Source: Wolfiporia cocos
Taxonomy: Eukaryota; Basidiomycota; Agaricomycetes; Polyporales; Phaeolaceae
Length of the DNA stretch: 64,000 bases
Assembly (NCBI GenBank): GCA_029448655.1
Contig: JACCLO010000002.1
Span: 2,728,001 to 2,792,000 of the forward strand
Direction: 5' to 3'
Shown piece by piece: positions 22,457 to 35,569 of this stretch; position 1 is the first letter of the stretch, and every line of letters begins with the position of its first letter. Below the pieces are notes generated by a model. The model saw nothing but the letters and a program-made list of their open reading frames with translations, ran no database searches and was not told the DNA's origin. The translations under genes and the position numbers were made by a program.

Positions 22457-24381
22457 TTACAAGAACTCGATCGGGCGGCGGGCGGGGTCGCCACCGGTCT
22501 CGTCGTAGACCAGTCCAGCAACACGGTAGGCAAGTTCTGCCACAATGTTAAGCGCGAGCTCAAGCCAAAAATGACGCAGGTCTGGACATACCGTCGGCTT
22601 GGGTCCGGAGTGTGGCTTCGGCGTACACCCTGACCACATCTTCCGTGCCGCTTGGCCTGACGAAGGCACGACCACCCTCGTACCGGCGGACAAGCTCGTC
22701 AATCTTCACCTGAAGGCCGGGCGGGCTGACCAGCCGCCGTTCCGCATCCTCCGTCTTGAAGATGTTGCGGTCTGCTACGACCACCTTCACCAGCCGGTTC
22801 GGCAGGTCGACGTAGAGGGAGTCCCACTCCTCGCCGCTGTAGGACTTATGTGCCAAGACTACTTCCACGAGGAGCATGTCTGACAGCGCATCTCCGACGG
22901 TCTGGTTGATCACGTTGGTTAGGTTGATGATGTGATTTAAGGCGGTAGATTGAGCGGGCGTCGAGGGCTGGTGCTGTGCGAGCTTATCCAAACTCTCCGG
23001 CGAGAAGAGCACAGTGCCATGTCCGTTAGCTTCGAAGTAGACGCCGACGTCGTACTTCTCTGCCGCGTGATGAAGATGCTTGACACCGGTTGGCACGCAT
23101 TTGACTGGGAGGCGCTGCAATCACAGAAGATCGGACTTGTGTGCTATGCATCATTGCATCATCACACAACCGCTCACCTCCGACAAATACTTCGTGGAAC
23201 CACCATTGGCATAGGCAGTCTGAACGATACCGACCTTGATCTGATCATCAATACCAGCAGCTTTCGTGAGCTCGACGATGAAGGCAGCCACAAGCGCGGC
23301 GATCTTGTCTCCGTCGAGCATGTGGAACTGGCCGCGTCCGTCCAAGTAGAAGTAGATTAGGCGATCAGCGTCTCCGTCCAAACTGCACGCCCTCTGGCCA
23401 GGCTTGAGCGTTGATGCCAAGGACGGCGGCAACTTCTGAGACGTCTTGACGAAGTCCGCGCCGCAATTATTGTTCAGCGCGCCAGGAGTGGTCGTGGCAG
23501 TGTTCACTGGTATGAGCTGCAGCGTGTCACCGATGTATTCAGCGAACTTGTATGCTACCTGGGCGCCAACGCCGTTGGCGCAGTCCACCAGGAGCGGAGG
23601 AGAAGCAGCCTTGCCCGCCTGAAGATGGATGAGCTTCCAAAGAGACTAGGACGCTAGGACAGCCATACCACGAGCTTCTTGTATGCTGCGCTCAGCTTCT
23701 CCAAATATCCCTCCTCGGAGTCTTCGCCGTATGCGTCCTTTGTGCCCTTGGTGTTGATCGCGCGCACCAGGTAGTGCAGCACTGGGGTGCTCGTCACACC
23801 AGCGTCCCGCCCCTCCGCGCCGATTGCCTTGATACCGTCCTCCAGTGCTGCTACGAGCGCGGGACCCGAGGGACGCGTATCACGCGCGTAGACAACCTTG
23901 GCAGGCTTTGAGAGGTCTATCCGCATCGTCTTCACGAAAGCGTCCACGGCCTCGATGAACGCCTCGGACGTCGGCGCGTTGGCAAGGGTGGTGGCGTGGA
24001 CCTCCCATGAGTTCTCGAGCATCTCGCCGCGAGGATCGACGAGCTTCACGCCATTGTCCTAAGGAGAACGTCAGAGCTGGCATGTACACAAGAGACGCGT
24101 CGGTCGCGCACAGGCTCAGGGTTGTGTGACGCGGTCACCATGACCCCGATGGTCTTGCCATCCAACCTCTTGCTTCTGAGGCCGGCCAGGACACCGACGC
24201 GGAACATGACAGAGTCGAGGACGCTCCCGCTGCGGCAAGATTCAACACTTCGCTCTTACTGAACTACTGCAGAATATACGTACAGCGTCCTGAATCCGGC
24301 AGTACCATACTGGAAGTGAATGTGTTCTGGTTTGGGGTGGAGGTCAGAAAGCTGCTTGATCAGATCGACCTGCAGAGACAT
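22457..24381 (-). CDS. PCM1: Phosphoacetylglucosamine mutase
   Basis: Minus-strand multi-exon gene starting [18 protein letters not shown]. The phosphoserine loop is intact as [15 protein letters not shown]. The metal loop reads [16 protein letters not shown] and the sugar-binding segment [13 protein letters not shown]. The phosphate-binding C-terminal loop is [17 protein letters not shown]. This combination, with the TASHNP form and an N-terminal YGTAGFR, separates PAGM/AGM1 from phosphoglucomutases. The enzyme turns GlcNAc-6-P into GlcNAc-1-P, feeding UDP-GlcNAc for chitin, N-glycans and GPI anchors. It is divergent from Sec17 with a 275-base shared promoter gap. Confidence 0.93.
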
Positions 24382-24656
24382 GATGAGAGTGCACTGGACA
24401 GTTGGAGAGCAACAGCGAGCTCAGGCAAAGACGTGGCTAGGTGGTGAGTCAGAGACTGAGAGACACGCAGCGAGCTCAAGGTCCAGTGCCGAAACTCTGT
24501 AGCCATTTAACCGGCGCCTGCCTGGGCGTGTCGCTCTAATTAGGTACCCTTTCAGCCACCGACGCGAACACGTGTCGGTGACGCCGTCACTGTGGCTGAT
24601 CCCGTTCGCAGCACGTTGCACCGTGCACCGCTCGCACTCATTCTCAACTGCGACTG
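24382..24656. promoter_or_regulatory. Divergent promoter region, PCM1 and SEC17
   Basis: The 275 bases separate two outward-facing start codons, so both promoters must lie here. I do not see an obvious TATA element; the call rests on geometry. Confidence 0.45.
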
Positions 24657-25684
24657 ATGCCGTCCAAATCGCCAGCGCAGTCGCTCCTCGAGAAAGCCGA
24701 CAAGAAAGCCAACTCGTCGACAGGATGGTTCTCCTCCTCGTCCACAAAGTATGAGGAGGCCGGCGACTTGTATCAGCAAGCCGCCAATGCCTTCAAGATT
24801 GACAAGCTGTTCCGCGAGGCTGGAGATGCGCACGCAAGGGAGGCGGAGTGCAGGGAGAAGTGCAACGAGACAAACGATGCAGCCAACGCATGGTGGAACG
24901 CAGCGAAAGCATACAAGAGGGGACACCCTGATCGTGAGTGTACTGACTTGATCATAGTCGGTCGAGGGTCCGAAGTACGCGATCAGTTGCTATTCAGGCG
25001 TTGGCACATACAATCACCCACCTTACACAAGGTGGTCGGTTCCGCCAGGCCGCGGATCGAGAGAAGGAGATCGGGCAAATCTACCTCACCGAGCTGAATG
25101 ACCTCCGGAAAGCGTGTGAGAGCTTCGAGCGGGCGGGAGAGTGGTACTCACAGGAGGATGCAGCTGCGTAAGTCTGTTAAATGAGTGCTATTCTCCCATC
25201 TAATGCCCATGCACAGGACCGCGAATGCCTGCTACAAGGATGCTGCGGACCTGCACGCCGAAATTGAGGAATATCCCCAAGCGATCGCGCGTTACGAGCA
25301 GGTCGCGAACGGCTCATTAGGGTCAGCATTGACCAAGTACAGCGTGAAGGAATACTGGCTAAGAGCCAGTCTCTGTGCGCTCGCGATGGGAGTCAGTTCG
25401 CCGCTTTCGCATTCTCTCATCTGCAGATGCTGATTGGTCGTGATTAGGACACTGTCACCGCCAAGCGGAATCTTAACAAATATTCTTCTCTCGATACCAC
25501 ATTCTCCTCCACTCGGGAGGCCAAGTTCGTTAACATTCTGGTTGACGCGATCGAGGCGGGAGATCAAGAGGCATTCACGGGCGCTGTGTTCGAATACGAC
25601 CAGGTTATGAAGCTGGACAATTGGAAGACCAATATCCTGCTTAAGATTAAGAAGGGCATTGCAGAGGAGCCCGGTCTCACATAG
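24657..25684 (+). CDS. SEC17: Alpha-SNAP (Sec17), NSF adaptor for SNARE disassembly
   Basis: Four exons: 24657-24933, 24987-25167, 25217-25391 and 25448-25684. Sum 870 nt (289 aa), the family length. TPR-like helical pairs run throughout: YEEAGDLYQQAANAFKIDK, ECNETND-type AANAWWNAAKAYKR, and AIQALAHTITHLTQGGRFRQ. Further on are GEWYSQEDAAATANACYKDA and LRASLCALAMGDTVTAKR. The acidic C-terminus FEYDQVMKLDNWKTNILLKI is the part that activates NSF. The protein binds SNARE bundles on vesicles and recruits Sec18/NSF. For intron 1 I chose the acceptor before LAIQALAHT because it restores the conserved helix. Confidence 0.94.
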
Positions 25685-26027
25685 AGATGTGCTCGTACCT
25701 GTAGGCTGTCTGTACCACGGATTTTGTTATACTATTTCAATTGTGCATTAGTACGTAACGTATTCAATTTGGATTCTCATCCCCTCTGAGGAAGCTGGTC
25801 TGATTCCCCGTCAAAATGCGCCAGTACAACCTTTGGGGCAGTCTCAATTCGTATCAGCTCCTTTCACGTGAGAGAATAATACGTGGGCGCAGCCGCCGCA
25901 GCGCCAGGTTCCAACTTGGTACTTTACATCGCGACGCGGGCTCTCTCGACCGGCCATCTCAGCGAGCTCCTCACAGGTTTTGATCTTCCCGCGTAAACGC
26001 CTCTCTAGACGTGTTAGTCCCAAGTCG
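25685..26027. other. Intergenic between SEC17 and NUS1
   Basis: A 343-base gap holding the SEC17 3' UTR and the NUS1 promoter. A CACGTG palindrome lies near 25866, a possible bHLH site; nothing else stands out. Confidence 0.4.
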
Positions 26028-27233
26028 ATGTCCTGGCTGGCAACCTTTGCTCTCGCTATACTCCATGCCGTCTACTGGCTCGTGATCACCGCAAAGTCTA
26101 TTTGCAGAACTTGGAGCGCTACGCAACCACTCAACAAACAACGCAAACAGATACCCCGCCACCTGGCCTTGACTCTCGTGGCAGGACACTATGCTCAGAA
26201 CAAGGCAGCAGAGAGCCTCATGGTCGAAAGCTTGGAAAGGGCCGTGGCGTGGTGTCGTGTTATTGGGATTCATAGACTAACTGTATACGATCGCGAAGGT
26301 ACGTTGCGAGTGCACAGCCCGAAGTATCGCCGCTAACAACCCTACCTCTCTAGGAACTCTTGCCCACCTATCACCACGCCTCCGGGAGCGCCTCTATAAG
26401 CTCTTTGACACAGCTTCAACAGACTCCGCGAGCGATTCTGAAATTGAATATCCACTCACACCGCCGCTTTCCGATGACTCTGATTCAAGACCGCTGTCGC
26501 CGAACGACAGACGGCACAAACTGAGTGTCACAACGGTTGAACTGACTAGCAAGAAGCAGAGGAAGTCTTCCGTGAGCAAGAACGGGGTGAGACGTCGGAG
26601 AACATCGCGTTAGTTACCGGAATATTATTCATCTCCGTAGCTGACGTTCAACGAAGGCAGAGACTCGACCACGCCACCGTTCACGCTGCACATTGTCAGC
26701 CGCGAATCAGGAAAACCTGCGGTCTCGCAGATTACAAATGAGATTTTGCGAAGACGACTCCGCGAAGGCACACGCGACGCATCTGCGTCAGATTCCTTCG
26801 AGGCCTCTCCTGCTTCATTAGAACAGGAACTGGATGCTATGCTAGAAGGTTCAGTCAAGTAGCCTTACTCCGCACGATAGCTCTGAACGGTTTCTATGGT
26901 CTGCTTCCGCAGGAAAAGATGGATTCCCCTCCCCGGATCTCATGATCGTCCATGAAATTTTCCCTGGGCGAAAGCGGTTACCCTTGGAGCTGCATGGTTT
27001 CCCACCATGGCAAATAAGGCTGACGGAATTCTAGTAAGGAGATGTTTCGATGACTGATATCACAGCCTTCCTGATGGTGCTACAATAACAGCCATGACAG
27101 CCAATCTGGTGCTAGTAATTCATGGGCGCACTCGGCAATACCAAAGTATTCCTCAGGCCGGCCGCTCGATGAGGAAACGTTCTCACGCGCACTGGATACC
27201 TATGCAGCAGCCGAAATGCGTTTGGGTAAATGA
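26028..27233 (+). CDS. NUS1: NUS1 subunit of dehydrodolichyl diphosphate synthase
   Basis: Five exons: 26028-26298, 26354-26586, 26641-26848, 26913-27033 and 27092-27233. Sum 975 nt (324 aa). An N-terminal membrane helix (WLATFALAILHAVYWLVI) is followed by a cis-prenyltransferase-like domain. It has a degenerate catalytic face, with SLERAVAWCRVIGIHRLTVYD, and a serine-rich insert. Then come PDLMIVHEIFPGRKRLPLEL, HGFPPWQIRLTEFYHDS, and the C-terminal end EMRLGK, which is the RxG motif needed for activity of the two-subunit enzyme. With Rer2/Srt1 it makes dolichol precursors at the ER. I chose the last acceptor (27091) because it alone gives the conserved FSRALDTYAAAEMRLGK end. Confidence 0.88.
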
Positions 27234-27725
27234 CCAAAATTCTGTCTTACTTCTTGATTTCGAAAGTCGGACGCAACATCGGAACGGACGACACACGCGT
27301 CGCGCTTTGATAGATACTTGGAATATATGACTGCAGGTGTATGTTGTTGTAGTGTATTCATTTATAGTATACACATCTTGGTTGGAATCAGCGCAAGCTT
27401 GGCATGGATCTGTGCCACTTGCTTCGCGGGCAGGTGCGCGTCCAATTATGGGCGTTGCTTCCGAGAGACCGGGGCGCGCTTTCTACAGCGCAACCGGGCT
27501 CCATGTGTTGCGCTGATGCCAACATAGTACAAGCAATGAAGCCAGATGAGCTCCTTATTATCAGTGTTTCGACGCTACCGCACTGCCAATCTATTTCGTT
27601 ATGTCATCATGAAATCCATAGATCATCATAGCCAGCTTCCGGATATTGACTCACATCCAGCTTATAAGCACCCCCCTACAACCACAAGAGAGATGAACGG
27701 CTAGATCAAACCCCTCATAAAGCAC
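27234..27725. other. Intergenic between NUS1 and the DUF2235 gene
   Basis: A 492-base gap. Short plus-strand frames at 27318-27527 and 27404-27631 have no domain and read through likely 3' UTR. I see nothing else. Confidence 0.4.
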
Positions 27726-30158
27726 ATGTCGGCACGAAACCCGAGACCAATTCGGAGGGACCTGGTGTCAGCCGCCAAGAAAACTCCGTCATCGTCGCGC
27801 ATTCGCACGATAAAACAGCAACGCACCTCTACATACCCTATTCCGTCCACAGGTGTAGCGAAGCAAGGCATGCATCTTCGTGTGCAGAAGAGGATTGTGG
27901 TTTGCTGTGATGGGTATGGATCTGGATCTTCTAATGAGATTGATATTCCCACACGCTGACGATTGACCGATTGCCGACAGGACATGGCAGGACGGGATCG
28001 CGGTCGATGAGCGATGGAAATATACGAACGTGCTGGTGAGTATCCACGACGCAGTCAGGGTTGAGTTTGTTGATTGCTGATCCACCAATGATTGTAGCGC
28101 CTGTCTCGCGCTATCCGTCATGTAGACACCCGAAGGTGGGACCTGCCCTCATCTAGTGAGAAGTGCGTGATAGTAATAGTCGTGATAGCGACCTATCGGT
28201 TCTGCAAGTGTTATTTTATCAGTCGGGGATCGGCTCTGGGAACAGCTATTATGACTTCTTGGTCGACGGTCTGTCCTCCATATCGCTAGTGTATCCTGTA
28301 GAGGCTGATGCACAGATCTAGGAGCGACCGGGGCAACATTGGGCAAGTCGATGCTGATAATGTCAGCTTTACATTAAGCTTATGAATATGGCAGGCGACA
28401 AGGTACAAGAAGCATACGCGTTCATTGCGCAGTTAGTTTCATGTACGATCATGCATAACACGGATACTCACTAACAGCTACCTACGTAGAAACTTCCAGC
28501 CGGGAGATGAGGTAATGCACTGTCATTGTTTTTCGACTCCTAGGCTAACATTTCACAGATTTTCCTGTTCGGCTTTTCTAGGGTTGGTGTGGTCTATGGA
28601 GAATGCACATAATGTACAATAACACGCATCGTCTACAGGGAGCTTTCACAGCTCGCACCATTGCTTCTTTCATTGTAAGAATTTCAATTCTAATCCACGG
28701 TGACCTTGTTTTAACGCTCGGAAAGGGCGAGATCGGCATTCTTGACCGGGTTGAAATGGATCATTTTGCAGAGATCTTTATTGCGTTGCAAAAGCGTGGT
28801 CAATTGGAAGACGGTTCTGATGGTGAGCATATCTACCTGCCGTCTGACATCAGAAGCCTAAGCCCCAGTGACTTCTTTCAGAGAAGAAAGCACTGGAAGA
28901 GAAGCTCGCTCCCTGGATAGGGCCCGATGCACCCGGCAAGAAACGGGCCTGCTCCAGTCACAATGGATTTTCTATCAAGTAAGGAGCCCTCGGTGTTTGA
29001 TCTAAGCTCGACTTAACTTCGGGGGATAGATGTGTAGGTGTCTTCGACACGGTCGGCTCGGTTGGTCTCCCCGAGGAGATCACTCGTAGGCATGCCAATA
29101 TGAAGGCACTCTTTGGATTTCGTAACAATAACCTCGGCGCTCACATCCAATATGCATTCCATGCTCTGGCGATGAATGAGAGGCGGGAAGACTTCGTCAG
29201 CAAAATGCATCTTATCGTACTGACAGCTCTATGCTGACACTTTCATAGAACTGCGCCAAGTTCGAACAGACCCCAGAAGGACGTGCCAAGGGACAAATCT
29301 TGAAACAGGTGAGCATGATCTCCGATGTATGTTGTATGGGACTGACAGGAAATGTGGCAGTGCTGGTTTTCTGGTGAGCTCCATCAATTTGGCATCGCTG
29401 CAGAGATGAACAAATATTTCCGATCCAGGCTGTCATTCAGATGTGGGTATTTGCCATAGAATGTTTGCGCCTACATTATGTATTAATGTCTCTTGCAGAT
29501 TGGCGGGGGATATCATGAACACGATCTCGCGGACTTGACCCTAGCCTGGATGGCCGTAGGTTTACTCGCGCACCTATGCCATGCGTACTTCTCATGGTGT
29601 TGGTGCAGGCGAACATAGAATGTCTTCTGGCTTTGGATGACAAATATCTCACAACGTTGCCTAATCCGGTTGCACCTTGGGGAGAGCTGCCTCCACACAA
29701 GTGAGTTTGATGAATCTGCGAAAATCTGGAACAGGCTAATCTTGTATTGCAGCTCTCTTGTAGGCATATTCGAGTTGGCCACCACTATTCAGCGCAAGCT
29801 ACCCTCCGCGACAGACGATATTACCCACGAGACAATACACCCATCCGTCTTCCAACAGAAGACGTTCGATCCAAAACTGCAGCGGTATTTGCAGGAGAAC
29901 CACCACCTGATGTGCTCTCTGCTTCCTCTGGAGGAGGAGCTGAAAATAAACTGGACTGTCAAAAAGAGACCTGATACCGGGGATGCCAAGGCCTCTAGTG
30001 AAATTCGGCTCAGCGAGGCCGGAAAGGCAGCTGATGCTCCTAAGAAGACGATCGTCGATATCGCGTACTCAGACCTAGTGAAAAAGTACCAGGAACAAGC
30101 TCGGAAAGAGTGGGCAGCAGGCAGCAGTATTGCAGCTTTTGCCAAGGCGCTACTATGA
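27726..30158 (+). CDS. DUF2235 (Tle1-like catalytic domain) alpha/beta hydrolase
   Basis: A gene with many short exons. It opens with a basic leader (MSARNPRPIRRDLVSAAKK), then KRIVVCCDGTWQDG, the DUF2235 opening. The nucleophile elbow is FLFGFSRGAFTARTIASF, a GxSxG motif split by an intron at 28582-28639 (FSR|GAF). Later landmarks are KCVGVFDTVGSVGLP, AFHALAMNERREDF, and WFSGCHSDIGGGYHEHDLAD, with catalytic Asp/His candidates in FDTVGS and GGGYHEH. This domain is shared with the bacterial type VI phospholipase effectors of the Tle1 group and is widely expanded in basidiomycetes. The fungal substrate is unknown to me. The C-terminal 130 residues are charged and helical. Confidence 0.8.
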
Positions 30159-30878
30159 GCGGGTTTATAGGGCATCAGCCAGACTGGTCGCGTCCTGGTA
30201 TGTTAAGTGGTGATGGGGTCGAACTTCTTACAGGCTGTTTTGTCATTTTTACACTAGTAGTATCAAACAGCCCGGATGCAGCAATCATTTACTCTGTCAC
30301 GGGAATGCATAACTTATTACCTATTCTGTACACAGACCTTGACTGCCATCGTTGCAGACTAGAAATATATACTTTTGCCAGCTGGCAATGATGGTGGCCA
30401 CTCGCGACTATCAGTGACAAGGGTCTCGGATTATATCACCTGCCACGCATGAGCGTATTGATACGAAACGTATGCAGAGCGTTATGCTGTACCTCACAGC
30501 TTTGGCTCTCCAGTAGACTACCGTGATATCTGCAACCCCGTATCCCGGATTGATGATGACGTCGACAGGATACCTGACTTTCCATTAATTGTAAATGAAG
30601 ATCGCTGTTTCAGGAGTCAGCGCCACAGCGGTGCTAATTCACGTCGATAATTCACGTCGAATTGCCACGAGACGAGCCTCCACCTCGCTAGAATACTACG
30701 ATTCCCTTTCCCAGATAGACTCGCCTGATGATTGGTTCTTGGTCGGTGCACGTGCGCAACTTTAGTTGCGAACTCTCATCATGTCTGTCCAATTCCGCGT
30801 AGTGCACCTCTCCTTCTCTGCTACCTCGAAGGTGATGTGGAGACAGAGCATCTAACCCTTGTCTATGTTGCTCCTGCG
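30159..30878. other. Intergenic, upstream of the large membrane-protein gene
   Basis: A 720-base gap. It contains a short direct repeat of AATTCACGTCG (about 30638-30660) and a run of AT-rich sequence near 30360. An in-frame upstream ATG at 30732 exists but the sequence before 30879 does not look coding. Confidence 0.4.
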
Positions 30879-33800
30879 ATGTCTGTCAAGTCTCTGGTCA
30901 GTCTCTACGAAACGCGCGCTGCAGTGTCTCCGGTAGCTTCGAACTCCAGGCAGGCAAGTGTGCCTCCACAAGATGGCTCGGAAGGACTGCCGCGGACTAA
31001 GCCGCGGACTAAGCCGCGTACAGAGCAGACCGAGCTCAAAGGCATACGCAAGCTGACTGTGCATCCTCTTTTGCGTCGTCGCGAGCCCAGTAATAATGAT
31101 GACCTCTATGACGATGACCGCGAGGACACTGGTCTTTTAGACCCCCTTAGAACGCAGCCGCAAACGGATCCGGATACTCAGCACAACACTGATGAACTGA
31201 CATCTGATGTCACCGACGCGCTTCTGTCGGTGACGGGACGCTCGGACTCGAGAGCTTTGTTTGAAACGAACTCATCTAATTGGCATGGCGGCACTACCAG
31301 CACCGAGGCTCAGGGCGTTGAGCTGGACGAGTTACATTCCAAGCGCTACGCGTTCCAAACTTCTAAAGCCTTATCCGGAACAGATTTCGCTTCGGAAGCG
31401 TTTGCCCCTGCTTTGTCAGTCGTCCGTCAGCATCCATTGCGGCCAATTAGCAATGTACCTCCGATTCCGAACTCGCCTGGCACGCATGCACCGGTTCCTC
31501 TACTCACTATCATCGCTCGCAAGGCTGCTCCGTTATATTTGCCCAGGCTGGACAAATATATTGCAGCATTGCCAGCGCCGAATATCCCTTCTGTAGAAGG
31601 GCAGGAGACAGGCCAGCAATCAGCGTTTACGATGTTCCCTCCCATGGAATGCTTAGCAGCTTCTGGAAAAACGCTGGCGGATTTGGAACATAACTCGGAG
31701 ATAGCTCCGGCTTGGAGAAACCGCAATGCTGTCTTTTCTACACTTACTAGCATTGCTATCGGCATTACCGTATGTTTATCGACGCACAAACAGTTTATCT
31801 CAATCTGATGCACCTCTACATCCAGGGCTCTAGTGTTCTAGCATCCTTCTACAGTGTACAAGGCTTCTTCGACACGATTCAGATATTTGCTCTCATCTTG
31901 AGTTCTTTCAGTAAGCAACAGCAAACTCCCACCAAGAGGCATTTTAACCGAATTGCAGGTTCTCATACTGGCACAGAGGAAGACCGTCTAAGGGAACTGG
32001 TTCTCGTCAGGATGTTTGTATCTTGAGCAGCATCAAGGCAGTAGAGACTGATAAAGCGTTTAGCCCCAACATCCTCGCCTTCAATTTCGCGAAGACGCTG
32101 ACTCAATCTATCATATTGCTTGTCGTGGAGATGATCATTGCTGGTCTGCTCTTATACTATTTCTATCGTGTCACCTCTCTGTGTGTTGCTCTCAATATAC
32201 CCGAAGGACAGCAACAAATTGAATATCCAAAAAACTCATGGCTGGTCGTCCTTGTCAGCTTCGTTTTGACGGTCGTATACCTCCCTCTAAGCACGATGGC
32301 CGTGCACGTTCTCGTTTGGTCTGATGACCTCTGGGTAGTGCCGAATCCCTATACCAACGCGACAACCAATCCGCCTGACGTGGCTCCATTGGGCCCTCCA
32401 GACGAATATCGTGCTACTCTGGATTTCTGCTACACAACAACTATGGAATTAAATGAGATCAACTATGCGCCGGTGATCGTGATCATCGCCCTAATATGCT
32501 TTTTGGGGGTACAGCTTAGGTCCTTGTGTTGTACGGTGATATACTTACGACAGTCGACAGCTTACCATATGGTTCCCCATTCATCTCTATCGCACTATCA
32601 AATTGGTTGTGCCCATCGTCGATCCATTCACGGAGCTAGGTGCCCGCAGAAGTACTAGCGACATGGACCGCGAATATCAACGCCTGCTTGACCGTGATCG
32701 CAACCCATTGTCATTCCTCTACAATGGTCAGCTGGCACGGTGAATTTTCATAAAAAAAGCTAACGCTGACATTTACTGCTGTTGTCAGGTTTCCGCAGAG
32801 GCTGGGGAGCCTATGAATCGATCTTTCTTCTGGCTAAACTCACCGCATTGCTGATAACTGCTGTGATCGATCCCGACAACTGCCTCTTTCGTACCCTTTC
32901 GCGGACCAAAATTGATATCGCTCGTCAAGCTGTGCTCTTGGCTGCAATGCTCATCTATTTCCTGCTACAATGTATCTATGCCCCATTCTTGGACCCAGTG
33001 AACAATGCTTCGGAGTGGACATCAAGGATGAACTATGTATTGACATCGACAGTGGCTTTGTGCGTGTCCCTCAATGTTCCCGGGGAGAACATCCTGAACG
33101 GAGTTGTGCTTTACATGTGAGCAGTGTTTACTCTGTTATACTCTGGTTAGCTGATGTGGGTCTCAGAATTTATATTGTAACTTACGGCTTGAGTTTTTGT
33201 AAGTTGTAGACTCCACATGTCGTACTTAATGTCGCTCATAAAGGTCAGACTTTGCCGTCATTGATATGGACGTCATGCGGCGCCTTGTGAAGAGTACGCC
33301 TGTCCTTCATAATGCCAACATTCCCTAATCACGCTTCTATGTAGGAATCGCTCGCCGCATTGACTTTAGTGAGTTCACTACATCTTCCTCGTTGTAATTT
33401 GACTGACATCGTGAAGGCATTGATATGTTCTCTCCACGGTAAGGAACTCTCAGTTACATCCCTTCGACATGCATTCAATTGTGGTAGGTTGGACCTGTCA
33501 CCCTCATGTCCACACACGAGACGGCGAATATGGCAAGAGTCCATCACCACTCTGGTCCTCACCAACCCCGATTGTGAGATACCCAAGAATCAACTGATGG
33601 AGTTCAGTCAAGCACCCGATAATGAGTTCCCTCCTTACTTACTCAACTTCGCTGGTACACCGAGTGAAAGGTTGGTCGAGAACTTGAAGGTAAACTCGTC
33701 CCTGAAACGGCGCAATCTTGCGGGTTCTGACATGGATATAAGATCCTACGCGACGTCGGATCGCGTGCGTACTATCGAGCGGTCGGTCTGATCACTGGAC

Positions 33801-35501
33801 CGGAGAATGTTCGTTTTCGAGAAGTGGAGGAGATCATACAAAACCACTTCGTCGGACCAGATTGCTATTACAAGCCCCTTACAGCGCCGGTAGTGCGATG
33901 TACAAACCATTTCGGGAATGCTTGGTGGATCCCCTTCCCACCTACATTGGTACATATGAGTCCATTTAGGCGAACTTTATTTCTCACACGCTCGTGCAGG
34001 TCATCCGATACGATGACGGCCCTCTGAAGGTCCTCCAAGAAGTATCGCAATTCGAGTTATACCTACAACAAAATTCCAGCCCTCATATTCAACGCAAGCG
34101 GGAGATCCGTGTAGCTCTCCGGGCGTTAGATGGTCAAACTGTGGTCTGGCCTTACGACTATGTGCAAGTGAGTGCGCGTTTGTGTTCAAATTCAGTGAAA
34201 CAAATGATTCAAGTATTGCAGAACATCGGCGCTCGCGACAAATTTTGCTGCTTTGGACGGCGCTACGGCGCGAAGACTGTTGTCCACTACGAGACCGCAA
34301 CGCTCAACATCGTACGGTGTGGCCACATGCTCTGGGAGGGCACCGACCTCGGGAGTGGATTTAACGTGCAACTCACGTATTCTAAGGACGTCAAGGTTGA
34401 TGGATCCATTATCGGATTGACCGACGATTGCGACTTGACACAACCGTTGGCTCGATTTCTGACTTTGAACGAACTGCTCGTCGCGGAGCGGTTGCCACAT
34501 ATCGAGGCGATCCTGCGTAGCTACCGTCACCACAGCCAGCGAGAGTGCCAGTGGAAGCTGGACACGCTCACTTATCAGTTCTTGACGGCGGTATATAACC
34601 AGCCGCGGAAAGCTGTGGATGTGATAAAGACTGTCTTGAAGCTGGAGCGAGATGAACGCGTCCGCGATCTCATGGTCAGCAACGAGGGCATTTTGGACAT
34701 TACATACGAACGGTTTTGCGCGGTGTCCACTTCGGAGCTAGCAACCTGGTGGTACATCTTCTGGGTGAGCTTCACAACCTGCACGCCGCGTAGCGCCCAC
34801 TGAGACTTGATCGCAGGACGACCTGTGGAGACGCAATTGGGAGACCATCAGCGCATTGCAGACACATGCGACTGACTTCGACCCGCACTTCCCCACGTCC
34901 ATCGCGTACACTCCTCTCCCACGCCCTGCATTGGAATCATTCCTGACACAGCGTGGGCTATTGCACAAGAAGCCCAAGTGGGACGACTTCTTCGATGCTG
35001 GCTTCCTGAACAAAATGTACCTGCGCATGAATGATATTGCCTTCCACGGCACCCATGGAGTGAGTCTCACACTGCCTCTTCTCAGGGGATCCGCCTCAAC
35101 TCGCATTCGTTTAGGCAAACATCCTGCATCTCGGAGACGACAAGTCAGAACTTGACATGGAGGAGATCGACGAGCATACGCTGATACAGCCGTCCGCTTT
35201 CACGCTGGGCACAGGCGCGGGCACGGACTACGACGACCAAACGATCCGTGCGCGTCCGACGTACCGCTGGGAAGGCATCCTCGAAGACTCGCTGCGCGAG
35301 ACAAAGGCGCGGCACCGCCCGTTCCTTGCGAAACTGGCTGTGTGGTTCGGGGTCAGCCCGTTCTGGCGCGCTGGTGTGCCGTCGCAGGGCATCGCGCTCG
35401 ATGTCAGACTCGTCAATGGACGGTATGTATTGTTTGAAGATGGGAATGGGGACGGTACATCGCCGCCTCCGACAGACGGCTCGGGACCGGGGGTAGTATA
35501 G
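30879..35501 (+). CDS. Large multi-spanning membrane protein, function unknown
   Basis: About a dozen exons give a protein of well over 1,000 residues. The first 290 residues are disordered and charged, with a PRTKPRTKPRTEQ micro-repeat. Seven or eight hydrophobic spans follow, among them TQSIILLVVEMIIAGLLLYY, WLVVLVSFVLTVVYLPLST, APVIVIIALICFLGLTIWF, FLLAKLTALLITAVI, QAVLLAAMLIYFLLQ and MNYVLTSTVALCVSL. An extracellular-like loop with NATTNPP (potential N-glycosylation) lies between spans 3 and 4. The long C-terminal part is soluble and rich in aromatic and charged residues (GPENVRFREVEEIIQNH, AFHGTHGANILHL). I do not recognise a family; it resembles other uncharacterised Agaricomycete membrane proteins in layout. 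Start chosen at the ATG opening MSVKSLVSLYETR. Confidence 0.7.
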
Positions 35502-35569
35502 CTATACTCTACGTGATCCGGCGTCACCGCACATATCATAGGTTGTAGTTGTCAGCAAGGCCTTACGCG

